Shown piece after piece: positions 29,812-38,400 of a DNA stretch of 64,000 nt. The stretch covers positions 1,054,001-1,118,000 of the forward strand of contig NZ_AP031572.1 in NCBI RefSeq assembly GCF_040436315.1. The letters are read 5' to 3'. The notes beneath the pieces are model-generated. The model was not told the DNA's origin. It made no database searches and saw nothing but the letters and a program-made list of their open reading frames with translations. The first letter of the stretch is position 1. Every line of letters begins with the position of its first letter. The position numbers and the translations under genes were made by a program. This DNA comes from Synechocystis sp. LKSZ1. Lineage in GTDB: Bacteria; Cyanobacteriota; Cyanobacteriia; Cyanobacteriales; Microcystaceae.

Positions 29812-32346
29812 CTAGGCCCGGAGTCGTTGCTGAAGAAAGAGAGTGACATCCTTGGCCTTGAGGGGAGGACTAAACCAATAGCCCTGGGCTTCCGGGCAAT
29901 GGAGTTGTTGTAGGAGTTGTAACTGGGTTTCCCCTTCCAGGCCCTCCGCGATAACCCGACACTGAAAACCTTTGCCCAGGGCAACAATGGCCGCAATTAG
30001 GGCCTTTTCCTGGGGTAGGCCCCGCATATTGCGGATTAACTGTTGGTCTAGCTTGACGGTTTGCAAGTCGAACTGGGTAATAAAGCCCAGGCTAGAGGCC
30101 CCGGTGCCAAAATCATCCAGGGCAATGCGTACCCCTAGATTACGAAGATCCCGGAGGGTTTTCTTAGCGGAGGGGGGGTCATGGCGCAGAACGGCCTCGG
30201 TAATTTCAAGTTCTAACCAACGGGGGTCTAGGCCGGTTTGGTTCAGGATTTTGGCAACGACGGTGGCCAACTCTTGGCGGTAAAATTCTTGACGACAGAG
30301 GTTAACACTCACGGGCACCGGCGGCAGTCGATCCTTTTGCCAGGCCAGATTATGCTGACAGGCCTGACGCAAGACCCAATCGCTAATCTCAAAAATCAGG
30401 TTACTCTGGGCCGCCAGGGGAATAATTTTATTGGGAGCAATGTCGCCCACTTCCGGATGTTCCCAGCGCAGAAAGGCCTCCAGGCCGGTGACCGCTCCTG
30501 TCTGGAGGTCAAGCTGGGGTTGATAACGCAGGTGGAATTGCTTCTTAGCAATCGCTTGTTCTAAAAGTTGCTCTAGACGGATCTGGAAACGGGCCTCGGT
30601 GCTAAAGCGAGTATTATAAAACTGGTACTGATTATGTCCCTCTTGGCGGAGCTGGTGCAAGGCGATGTCCGCATGGTTGAACAGTTCCGGGACGGTGGTG
30701 CCATCGTCAGGATAGACGGCAATACCGATAGTACTACTAAGGAGGAAGTCTTGGCCGGCTACTGTTACCGGTTGACGAAAACGTTCCAGCAGCCGCTCGG
30801 CAAAGGTACTCAAGTCCTCGACCTGTTTAAGCTGGGGTAATAGAATACCAAAGGTAGCATCGCCCCAATAGCCCATAGTCTGTTCCCCGGCAAGGCCTTG
30901 TTGGAGGGCCTGGCCCACAGCTTTCAGCAATTCATCTCCTAGGCGATAACCATAACTCTGGCTCAGGCGGGCAAAGGCATTGAGGTGGATAAACAGAACC
31001 CCTAACGATTTTTCGGGGGACGGTTGGAGACGTTTTTCCAGTTGCTGTTCTAGGTAGAGACGATTGGGAAGGAGAGTCACCGGATCTGCTAGCCGCTGGT
31101 GTTGGAGTTGGTCTTCAATGGCCTGTTGCTCCCGCAGATCCCGCACAATGAAGCAGTAAACGAGATGGTCTCCCCAGGTTTGGCGATGGATTTTGGCCCC
31201 GACCCGGATAAAACTGCCATCCCGCCGTTGGTGTTGGGATTCTTCCAGCAGAATCATGTCTTGGCTTTGTAGGGGCCTGAGAATGGGATCCAATTGCTCA
31301 GGACTGGTTCCCATCAATTGATAAAGATTCAGATCCAGGATTTCTGTTTCGTTGTAACCCAGTAGATGCTGATAGGTGGGATTGGCCTCTAGAACTTGCT
31401 TGCTATGGGCATCCACGATGACAAAGCCATCAGTGGTTAACTGGCGGTAAAGATGATGACGTTGTTGCAGTTCCACATAGTTGTTTTCCAGGCGACGTTG
31501 GGCCGTAATTTCGCCACAATAACAGCGAATTAAATGTTTTTCGGGAAAGACATAAACTTGTTGACTAAAGGCCTGACCCCCGTAGTTCAGTTCCCGCTCC
31601 AGGGCCAGACCACTAATACCCGGAGTTAATTGAAACAGGCCCGCGAAAAAGGGATGATTTTCCTGTAGGGTCTGGAGATCCGGAAAGAAGCGATGGGTGG
31701 CGGGATTGGCATAGAGGAGATGCCCCTCCTGGGTAATTTCCACAATGGCCTGGGGACTGAGTTCTGCCAGGGTAAACAGGCGATTGTCCTGCTGGGTTGG
31801 TTGTTTCTGCTCTGCCAAAGCCTCTTCAATTTCTGAGGCAAACAGAATAGCTGTGGAAAAAACGGCCTCTTCGCTGAGGGGAACCTCGGGGTCAAAGTCT
31901 TCCCGGTCAAACTGTTCCGGGCGTTGGGCAAGGGGACTGGGGGAAAAGAGCGCCGGGGCCGGTGATAGGCTATCAGAGGGAGCGCCGCTGGATTCCGCAT
32001 CAACTTCAACAATCTGGTAGTTGACCCGTGATTTACTGCCAAAGGTAATCTGGTCACCGTTTTTTAATTCGTGGGAGAGACAGTATTGGCCATTCACCAT
32101 GACGCCGTTAGTACTGCGTTTTCCCTGGAGGTTGCCGTCGATAATGCGATAAGTATAGTGTTGGTTTTGGTAGTCGTTAATCCGCAGTAGGGTGGCGTGG
32201 TGACGGGAGACTTGACGGTCGTAGAGAATAATGGCGCTACTGGGATCTCGTCCAATATCGTAGGTATTTTCTTCCAGGGTAACGATACGACGAGACTTCT
32301 GGTCTTCAATTACCAAGATATGGCGGACGGTGGGCGTATTAGTCAT
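29812..32346 (-). CDS. FHA-PAS-PAS-GGDEF-EAL signalling protein, degenerate GGDEF
   Basis: 844 residues from ATG at 32346. Order: FHA domain (YDIGRDPSSA, SRHH), two PAS-like regions (about 190-280 and 300-415), a GGDEF domain and an EAL domain. The GGDEF signature is WGDATF, so cyclase activity is unlikely. The EAL domain keeps the key residues: GLEAFLRWEH, VSVNLCRQEF, LEITEAVL, LDDFGTGASS, VKLDQ and IAEGLE. I infer a c-di-GMP phosphodiesterase regulated through FHA and PAS inputs. No membrane helix is visible. Confidence 0.88.
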   Translation of the reverse strand: MTNTPTVRHILVIEDQKSRRIVTLEENTYDIGRDPSSAIILYDRQVSRHHATLLRINDYQNQHYTYRIIDGNLQGKRSTNGVMVNGQYCLSHELKNGDQITFGSKSRVNYQIVEVDAESSGAPSDSLSPAPALFSPSPLAQRPEQFDREDFDPEVPLSEEAVFSTAILFASEIEEALAEQKQPTQQDNRLFTLAELSPQAIVEITQEGHLLYANPATHRFFPDLQTLQENHPFFAGLFQLTPGISGLALERELNYGGQAFSQQVYVFPEKHLIRCYCGEITAQRRLENNYVELQQRHHLYRQLTTDGFVIVDAHSKQVLEANPTYQHLLGYNETEILDLNLYQLMGTSPEQLDPILRPLQSQDMILLEESQHQRRDGSFIRVGAKIHRQTWGDHLVYCFIVRDLREQQAIEDQLQHQRLADPVTLLPNRLYLEQQLEKRLQPSPEKSLGVLFIHLNAFARLSQSYGYRLGDELLKAVGQALQQGLAGEQTMGYWGDATFGILLPQLKQVEDLSTFAERLLERFRQPVTVAGQDFLLSSTIGIAVYPDDGTTVPELFNHADIALHQLRQEGHNQYQFYNTRFSTEARFQIRLEQLLEQAIAKKQFHLRYQPQLDLQTGAVTGLEAFLRWEHPEVGDIAPNKIIPLAAQSNLIFEISDWVLRQACQHNLAWQKDRLPPVPVSVNLCRQEFYRQELATVVAKILNQTGLDPRWLELEITEAVLRHDPPSAKKTLRDLRNLGVRIALDDFGTGASSLGFITQFDLQTVKLDQQLIRNMRGLPQEKALIAAIVALGKGFQCRVIAEGLEGETQLQLLQQLHCPEAQGYWFSPPLKAKDVTLFLQQRLRA

Positions 32347-32693
32347 TGGCAAGTAACCGTTAAGTATGGGCGCGCTTACTGTCGTGAAGGGTCTATACCA
32401 AACCATGCCCTCCCCTGTCCGTAAAGATAGCAGGTTCAGTTCCCCGGATTAGCTTAAAAATGAGGGCGGAGCACACAAGACAGGGTTAGGGAACAAAATC
32501 AAAGCGGGGCCAAGGGTTTTCGGCTATTTTGATTGTAGGTTACTCCTTCCCTTACTAAGTAATTGTATCCTGTCCAATTCTCGTCGTCGTTTCTCCCGAC
32601 TGACGCCTGCCAATGACGGGAGATTCCGTAATGCTAGCTCCCTTAAACCCGCTAGAATGCTCCTAGTTGATTCACTTGAGGGAGATATAGTCT
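32347..32693. promoter_or_regulatory. Divergent intergenic region between the EAL gene and the DUF4090-like gene
   Basis: 347 bp without a gene. On the plus strand a TAGAAT (32653-32658) is a plausible -10 element about 35 bp upstream of the ATG at 32694, and GAGGGAGA just before that start is a good ribosome-binding site. No convincing -35 was found. No tRNA or strong terminator hairpin was recognised. Confidence 0.35.
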
Positions 32694-32990
32694 ATGTCGG
32701 ATACCACTACGACAAAAACCACCGGGGCCGATGCCATTGATGAAGCCATTGCCGCCGGCATTGACTTCGATGGTTCGCCGATTCCCGCCGCTAAATTGGA
32801 ATTGTACCAGCGGGTTATGGCCCTGGAGGCCCAACGCCAACGGAGTGGCGTGAGTAATACTATGCGTTCCCGCATTGTGCGGATTGGTGCCAAGCATATT
32901 CCCCAAACTGAGCTCAACCAACAGTTGCTTGATGCGGGTTTTGCTCCCCTCAAAGATAAAGAAATTGCCTTTTTCTACGGTGGCAAATAG
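32694..32990 (+). CDS. Small conserved cyanobacterial protein, probably DUF4090
   Basis: 98 residues, soluble. The core GIDFDGSPIPAAKLELYQRV and RSGVSNTMRSRIVRIGAKHI is very conserved in style, and it ends EIAFFYGGK. This matches my memory of the cyanobacteria-restricted DUF4090 family; the function is unknown. A strong ribosome-binding site precedes the ATG. The lipase-like gene follows after 18 bp. Confidence 0.6.
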   Translation: MSDTTTTKTTGADAIDEAIAAGIDFDGSPIPAAKLELYQRVMALEAQRQRSGVSNTMRSRIVRIGAKHIPQTELNQQLLDAGFAPLKDKEIAFFYGGK

Positions 32991-33008
32991 TCCAACTTTT
33001 CGTTCTTG

Positions 33009-33608
33009 ATGCTCACCATGGCCCTGTCCCGCAATCCCGTTTTATTAGTACATGGCATCTATGATACGATGGCTAAGTTTAGGGCCATGGCCGTCTACCT
33101 CCAACAACGAGGTTGGGAAGTCCATCGCCTCAATTTAAGGCCCAATAATGGGACGGCGCCCCTCGATCAATTGGCTCATCAAGTTGCAGATTACGTCCAA
33201 GCAAACTTTTCCCACCAACAAAAAATCGATCTTCTGGGCTTTAGCATGGGAGGCCTGGTCACGCGCTATTACCTCCAACGTCTCCAGGGCCATCAACAAG
33301 TCCAACGCTACATTAGCATCTCGGCCCCTAATCAAGGCACCTGGTTGGGGTTTGGCCTCCCCCGGGCCGGTGTCTGGCAAATGCGGCCGGGCAGTCGATT
33401 TTTGCAAGACCTCAATCAGGATTCCCAACATAGCTTGGCTAATCTCGACGTTACCGTGTTGTGGACACCCTACGACCTGATGATCTTGCCGCCCGAAAGT
33501 TCCCGTCTCGGCCTAGGCCAGGAAATCCAGATTCCCGTTCCCATCCATAGTTGGATGGTGTCCGACTCCCGTGTGCTCCAGCACGTCGAGCAGGCCCTTG
33601 TTCGTTGA
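33009..33608 (+). CDS. Lipase-like alpha/beta hydrolase
   Basis: About 200 residues; starts at 33009 or 33018 are both plausible. NPVLLVHGIYDTM gives the oxyanion region, LLGFSMGGLVTRYYLQRL the nucleophile elbow (Ser in GFSMGG), and IHSWMVSDSRV a candidate catalytic His near the end, with Asp in WTPYD. The family includes bacterial triacylglycerol lipases and acyltransferase-like enzymes. There is no signal peptide, so the substrate is probably intracellular. It ends 8 bp before the convergent dnaX stop. Confidence 0.82.
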   Translation: MLTMALSRNPVLLVHGIYDTMAKFRAMAVYLQQRGWEVHRLNLRPNNGTAPLDQLAHQVADYVQANFSHQQKIDLLGFSMGGLVTRYYLQRLQGHQQVQRYISISAPNQGTWLGFGLPRAGVWQMRPGSRFLQDLNQDSQHSLANLDVTVLWTPYDLMILPPESSRLGLGQEIQIPVPIHSWMVSDSRVLQHVEQALVR

Positions 33609-33616
33609 TTATGACC

Positions 33617-36600
33617 CTAGAAAGGAATATCTTCATCATCGGTTGCGAGTGTCGGTGGCAGAGGGCGACCCGTAATCATAGGTTTATGCTCCTCGCTCGG
33701 AGGTGTCGGGTCTGAGTCTTCGGCCCGGATCCACTGGCCCTCAAAGTTTTTGGCTAACCGCTCCATGGCCTTATGAAGGTCTTGAGGCTGACTGACGGTT
33801 TCGGTCTCTGGAGAGGGGGACGAGGGAGGATTGACCGTTGGGGGGACAGGGGCTGGGGTAGAAACAGACGGCTTGGGAGTGGGCAGGGCCTGGACTTTAG
33901 GAGGGGGCGGTGGCGAGGGCACGGGAACCAGCTGGGGGGACTCTGGCTTCGCCACGGGTTGGGAAGGATTGACCGCCGGGGCCATTGCCATTTGGAGAAT
34001 AAATTTAACCTGGAGTGGTCGTTGGCAAATCCGCCGCAGGGCCACTTCAACATCCGCTTGGTGCTGTTGGGCCATTCTCAAGAGCGGGTCGCTCCGCATA
34101 CCGATCTGGGCCAGGGAGGTATCTAAGTGGACAAGACTGCCGTGTACCTTTAGGAGGGCCTGGGCCGCTGGGGACAAATAGGGCAAACAGTCTTGCCAAA
34201 CTTGAGCCAGATCCGTGGTTGCTGGGGAAGGTAGTGGGGTTGGGGTTGAGGGCGATGGGACGGCGGCCACCGACTCCTCCGGGGAAGCGGGTTCTGGAAT
34301 CACTGGAGGCGATGGTGGTGGACTCACTGGCATTGGCGAGGGGGCAACGGCAGAGGCGGTTGATACGGCAGGGGCATTGCCAACTGCGGAGGGAAGCAGG
34401 CCCAAAAGCGTTACCTCTAGCCAAAGCTGGGGTTGGGTGGTGTTGCGGAGTTGGACTTCGGCTTCTCGCAGGCATTGTTGGCCCTGAAGAATGGTGTTAA
34501 TTGGCCAAGACTGGGCAAGCTGAACCAAGGCTTGCCAGGTCGAGGCCGTCACTGCTACGAGGTCTGTGCGCTGGGGGGCCGTGCGGGCAATCAGCAGGTT
34601 CAGGTAAAAGCTAGCTAGGTTTTGCAGGACGACCAAGGGTTCCCGGCCCCGGTTCAGGATCTGACGACCGATATCCAAAAGCTGTTCAGGATTATCAGCG
34701 GCAATGGCCTGGAGCAGTTTCAAGAGGTCTTGCTCTGGCACCGTTCCCACTAAATCCCAGACCTGTTCCGGGGTTACCGGGCCCGGCAGTAAACTAAGTT
34801 GGTCGAGGAGACTTTCTGCATCCCGCAGGCCCCCATTGGCCAACTGGGCCACCAGGGTCAGAGCTTCGGGTTTCAAGGCAATGGCCTCTGCCTGGGCAAT
34901 ATGGGTGAGGTGGGCCACCATAGACGCAAGGGGAATACGGCGATAGTCGAAGCGTTGACAGCGGGAAATAATTGTGGGTAGAACTCGCTGGGGATCGGTT
35001 GTGGCTAATACAAAGACTACTCGTTCTGGAGGTTCTTCTAGGGTCTTGAGTAGGGCATTGAACGCAGCCGCACTTAACATATGGCAGTTATGAACTAGAA
35101 GACCATTGGCAACAAAATTGTGATTATCTTCTACTTCAAGGTCATAAACAGCTTCAATGCCAGCGAGGGTTACAGACTCGACCGTTACCAAATTTGTAGT
35201 CCATGGTAGGGATTGAGTATTGTTTAAAATCGTTAAGGAATTTTCGGGTGCTTTTTGCTTTAAGGGATAAGTAGTAGTAAATTTTTTTAGTGTTAGACTT
35301 TTTATATTTTCTGACTTCAGCCAGGTATCCGTGGGAGGTAAGCCAATCGGCCAAAAGCTGATTTTCTGATTCGGAGTATCCTTCAGTATGAAATTGAATA
35401 TGAGGACTTCCTTGAGGACTAAGGATAAGAGAACCATCATCCAAATACCACCAGGCGATTCCTTCACTGGTAACTTTTTCCAACCAGTTAGAAGAAATAG
35501 CTTTAGCCTGATGGTTAGGTCTAACGGTTTCAAAGATATCACATAGCTGGGGATGACAGATGGAGTGACATACGATGGAATAATTTCCGTATCCTTGATT
35601 GACTCGACGATTAATTTGGATTTGAAGTTCGGGTAGTTGCTTTGCTTTATATTCTGCCCATTCTCGCTGAGATTCACCGTGAGTCCATCCCAGACGGGGG
35701 AAGCGACTGTAGGGATTTGGTTTGGTAATGTGGGCATCCCCGAGCAGAGTTCCATAGATAAGTCCCAATTTTTCGGAGGATAGAGCTTCCAATGTTCCCA
35801 GGAGTTTTTGGGTTCGGAGATCCCATATTCCATGGCCTTTTTGGTAAGGATGCTTTTGCCAATAGGATTGGATCCCCTGAAGACCAAAGCCTTTTTTTTG
35901 CATGAATTCTGGGACTGCCAATTTCTGACCACAGCCGCAGGCACAGAATGGCCGGAGAGGTTCTGCTTGGACCAAAATGGAGGCAAGATCGTAATCTTTT
36001 TGTCCGAATTTATTCCCTTTGAATTGGTGTCCTCGTACAAAGCGGCGGCGGCGATGATCTGTTCCGTATTTTTTGATAAGGGTTCCGCATCCACACTCAC
36101 AGGGGATAAGATCTTCATCCCGGCTGTTAGATTTTCTGCTGATATCCATCCTTTTTCTGTCCTAATAAGATGATTTGGTGTACATTGAATTGTCCCTTGT
36201 TTGGTGTGTATTAACAGTGTTTTTTTCTGCCCTCGCTCGAGCCAGCGAGTCACTTTTTTGTACTCCCATGAATTTGTTGTTTCGTTATAACTTAAGACTT
36301 TTTTGCCCAATAAATCAGGATTGTCAATACGCATTAAACCCCGCGATGTCTGGACGAGGCTACTACCAACTAAACATTCATCAATAACATAAATCTTATA
36401 GCGACACTGTACTGGTGCAAACTGGGCCCGTTCAATGATCTCCCGGATGTTATCTACGCCGGTGTTGCTGGCCGCATCAATTTCAATCACATCCAGCGCC
36501 GATCCCTTGATAATGGCCTGGCAAATTGCGCACTGGCCACAGGGACTGGGGGTGGGGTTTTCCCCGGCAATACAATTCAGGGATTTAGCTAAAATGCGAG

Positions 36601-36763
36601 CCGAAGAGGTTTTGCCCGTTCCCCGCGGCCCCGTAAAGAGGTAGGCGGGGGCGATGCGTTCCTGCACAATGGCATTGCTTAGCGTTGTGGCAATGGCTTC
36701 CTGCCCCACGAGGTCAGCGAAGGTCTGGGGGCGATATTTGTGGTGCATTGGTTCGTAACCCAT
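33617..36763 (-). CDS. dnaX: DNA polymerase III gamma/tau subunit with an intein
   Basis: 1048 residues from ATG at 36763 (MGYEPMHHKYRPQTF). The host protein has Walker A GPRGTGKT (about 45-52), a four-Cys zinc module (from CIAGENPTPSPCGQC onward), and Walker B VIDE|CHMLS interrupted by the intein after the Glu. After splicing the protein would be 618 residues: clamp-loader ATPase domains III-I, then a proline-rich tau-like linker (PAPVPPTVNPPSSPSPETET and similar) and a C-terminal helix-rich end. It loads the beta clamp and couples polymerases. The intein occupies residues 130-559. Confidence 0.93.
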   Translation of the reverse strand: MGYEPMHHKYRPQTFADLVGQEAIATTLSNAIVQERIAPAYLFTGPRGTGKTSSARILAKSLNCIAGENPTPSPCGQCAICQAIIKGSALDVIEIDAASNTGVDNIREIIERAQFAPVQCRYKIYVIDECLVGSSLVQTSRGLMRIDNPDLLGKKVLSYNETTNSWEYKKVTRWLERGQKKTLLIHTKQGTIQCTPNHLIRTEKGWISAENLTAGMKILSPVSVDAEPLSKNTEQIIAAAALYEDTNSKGINSDKKITILPPFWSKQNLSGHSVPAAVVRNWQSQNSCKKKALVFRGSNPIGKSILTKKAMEYGISEPKNSWEHWKLYPPKNWDLSMELCSGMPTLPNQIPTVASPVWDGLTVNLSENGQNIKQSNYPNFKSKLIVESIKDTEIIPSYVTPSVIPSYVISLKPLDLTIRLKLFLLTGWKKLPVKESPGGIWMMVLLSLVLKEVLIFNFILKDTPNQKISFWPIGLPPTDTWLKSENIKSLTLKKFTTTYPLKQKAPENSLTILNNTQSLPWTTNLVTVESVTLAGIEAVYDLEVEDNHNFVANGLLVHNCHMLSAAAFNALLKTLEEPPERVVFVLATTDPQRVLPTIISRCQRFDYRRIPLASMVAHLTHIAQAEAIALKPEALTLVAQLANGGLRDAESLLDQLSLLPGPVTPEQVWDLVGTVPEQDLLKLLQAIAADNPEQLLDIGRQILNRGREPLVVLQNLASFYLNLLIARTAPQRTDLVAVTASTWQALVQLAQSWPINTILQGQQCLREAEVQLRNTTQPQLWLEVTLLGLLPSAVGNAPAVSTASAVAPSPMPVSPPPSPPVIPEPASPEESVAAVPSPSTPTPLPSPATTDLAQVWQDCLPYLSPAAQALLKVHGSLVHLDTSLAQIGMRSDPLLRMAQQHQADVEVALRRICQRPLQVKFILQMAMAPAVNPSQPVAKPESPQLVPVPSPPPPPKVQALPTPKPSVSTPAPVPPTVNPPSSPSPETETVSQPQDLHKAMERLAKNFEGQWIRAEDSDPTPPSEEHKPMITGRPLPPTLATDDEDIPF
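35087..36376 (-). other. DnaX intein, 430 residues, splicing blocks intact
   Basis: The first residue is Cys (CLVGSSLV, block A). Block B is TIQCTPNHLI with the TxxH motif. Block F is EVEDNHNFVANG and block G ends VHN followed by extein Cys. All residues for class 1 splicing are present. Insertion is in Walker B (VIDE/CHML), a known dnaX intein site. The in-frame residues from about 100 to 390 resemble no endonuclease or other domain; they are the shadow of an ORF in another frame (35154-36149). Confidence 0.93.
35154..36149 (-). CDS. LAGLIDADG homing endonuclease encoded out of frame within the dnaX intein
   Basis: 331 residues on the same strand as dnaX but in another frame, from ATG at 36149. 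It opens with two Cys-rich modules (PCECGCGTLIKKYG followed by RRRRFVRGHQF; CACGCGQKL), then a LAGLIDADG-like helix LGLIYGTLLGDAHI (about 128-141) and a second, GIAWWYLDDGSL (about 230-241), with basic DNA-binding residues between and after. The start overlaps genuine intein sequence after block B, and its end overlaps the sequence just before block F. No well-placed ribosome-binding site is visible (AAAGG touches the ATG), so how it is translated is open. Confidence 0.8.
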   Translation of the reverse strand: MDISRKSNSRDEDLIPCECGCGTLIKKYGTDHRRRRFVRGHQFKGNKFGQKDYDLASILVQAEPLRPFCACGCGQKLAVPEFMQKKGFGLQGIQSYWQKHPYQKGHGIWDLRTQKLLGTLEALSSEKLGLIYGTLLGDAHITKPNPYSRFPRLGWTHGESQREWAEYKAKQLPELQIQINRRVNQGYGNYSIVCHSICHPQLCDIFETVRPNHQAKAISSNWLEKVTSEGIAWWYLDDGSLILSPQGSPHIQFHTEGYSESENQLLADWLTSHGYLAEVRKYKKSNTKKIYYYLSLKAKSTRKFLNDFKQYSIPTMDYKFGNGRVCNPRWH

Positions 36764-36926
36764 CGCAGTAACTCCATCAGATACAGGGACAATGGACAAT
36801 CCGAATACTTGGCCCCCGATCAAGTCTAGCTCAGGGGTGGAAAGATGCTGTCACCACCGGTCAGACCATCGGCCGAGCAACCTTTGCGCGTAAGATAGGG
36901 GAAAATTTGCAGGTTTATCTCCCCCC

Positions 36927-37523
36927 ATGTCTGATTTACCAACGCCAGTCACTGACCCCACCGAAGCCCTGAGTCATCAATTGACTACTTTAATGGAACA
37001 GGTCACGGCCCTCAGCCAGCGCGTTACCCATCTAGAAAACAAACTTTTGCTAATTCCTGATATTGATCGTTACGGCAAACTGCAAGACCTACTCAAACAG
37101 GGACAATTGAAGGAAGCCGACCTGGAAACTACCCAGATTATTCTGGACACGGCGGCCATGGGCCGAGATGAACTCAGTCCCGAAATTATCGCCAAGTTTC
37201 CTTGTACTACTCTGACCGTGATTGACCGGCTCTGGCGTACCTATAGCGAAGAACGGTTTGGCTTCAGTATCCAGCTGGAAATCTATCAACAGGGCGGAGG
37301 CAGTATCGATACCCTGCGGACTCAAGACCGTAAGGTGATGGGGAAGTTTGCCCAGACCGTTGGCTGGCTGGTGGAAGGGGAACTGCAATTTCCCAACTAC
37401 GATAACTGGGACTTTTCGCTCCAGGCCCCTAGGGGCTGCTTTCCCGCGATTTGGTGGCGATCTCCCTACGGCCTCAAGATGGTGACGTTCTTCTTTTCGC
37501 GTTTAATGGAATGCAATATCTAG
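36927..37523 (+). CDS. GUN4-domain protein
   Basis: 198 residues. A short coiled-coil-like N-terminus (ALSHQLTTLMEQVTALSQRV) precedes the GUN4 fold: LLKQGQLKEADLETTQIIL, KFPCTTLTVIDRLWRTYSEE, RFGFSIQLEIY and LQAPRGCFPAIWW. GUN4 proteins bind porphyrins and stimulate magnesium chelatase; related GUN4-domain proteins serve as sensors. This one is shorter than canonical GUN4 and lacks its N-terminal helical domain, so it is probably a paralogue. The last 4 bp overlap the convergent pentapeptide gene. Confidence 0.85.
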   Translation: MSDLPTPVTDPTEALSHQLTTLMEQVTALSQRVTHLENKLLLIPDIDRYGKLQDLLKQGQLKEADLETTQIILDTAAMGRDELSPEIIAKFPCTTLTVIDRLWRTYSEERFGFSIQLEIYQQGGGSIDTLRTQDRKVMGKFAQTVGWLVEGELQFPNYDNWDFSLQAPRGCFPAIWWRSPYGLKMVTFFFSRLMECNI

Positions 37524-38254
37524 GGCTGGAAGTTGGACGGTAGCAGGGCCTCCCTGAGATCGGCCTGGGCCAACAAGGTTCCCGTGAGGTCGGCCCCCCG
37601 TAGATCGGCGCCGGTGAGAATGGCGCCAGTGAAATCGGCATAACTGAGATCGGCATTCTGGAGATTGGCCCCGCTTAAGTCTGTGGGCCAAGTGGGCGGA
37701 TTACCAGTCTGAAACGTTGCTCGACAGAGTTTGCTTCCCGCTAAATTAGCCTGTACTAGACAGGCCTGACCCAGGTTAGCGTAGCTCAAATCGGCCCCTT
37801 GCAAGTTCGCCTGGGCCAGATTGGTTCGTTGTTCCCCCGTGGGCCGCAGATCCGCGTCAATTAACAGGGCCTGTTCAAGATTGGCGCCCTGGAGATGGGC
37901 ACCGCTCAAGGTGGCTTTGCAGAGATAGGCCTGACTCAAATTCGCCCCCTGCAGAAGCGCACCACTGAGATCGGCGTCGCGCAAACAGGCCAACATTAAG
38001 TTTGCCCCTCGTAAATCCGTTCCCCACAATAACGCCTCACTCAAATTGGCCCCCAATAACTGGGCCTGGTGCAGATCACTTTTGCCGAGACGAGCCTGGC
38101 GAAAATCAGCCTGCGTGAGATTAATGCCGGGTAAGACGACTTGAATGAGGTCACAACCCCGGAGATTCAGACCGGGAAAATCTCGCTCACCGAGGAGGTA
38201 CCGACGCAAAAAATCTTCGACGAGGGGATGGGAGGAAACTGGAGACACGGTCAC
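37520..38254 (-). CDS. Pentapeptide-repeat protein
   Basis: 244 residues, almost entirely A(D/N)LxX pentapeptides from residue 25 to 235 (for example [19 protein letters not shown]), which fold as a right-handed quadrilateral beta-helix. There is no signal peptide or membrane helix. Cyanobacteria have many such proteins, mostly of unknown role. A break around residues 127-140 ([14 protein letters not shown]) is the only interruption. It is divergent from bioU, with about 150 bp between the starts. Confidence 0.9.
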   Translation of the reverse strand: MTVSPVSSHPLVEDFLRRYLLGERDFPGLNLRGCDLIQVVLPGINLTQADFRQARLGKSDLHQAQLLGANLSEALLWGTDLRGANLMLACLRDADLSGALLQGANLSQAYLCKATLSGAHLQGANLEQALLIDADLRPTGEQRTNLAQANLQGADLSYANLGQACLVQANLAGSKLCRATFQTGNPPTWPTDLSGANLQNADLSYADFTGAILTGADLRGADLTGTLLAQADLREALLPSNFQP

Positions 38255-38400
38255 TCAGGATGAAGGGCTTTGTTGATCCTAGCAGAGGACTGGGAAGACC
38301 TTCACCAGCGGTGTTGACTGGGGAACTTTTTCGCAGGGCCAGTCCCAAAGCGTTGATAATAGAAAAGATTGAGAAGCACTACAGAAGGGAATCGATAGGT

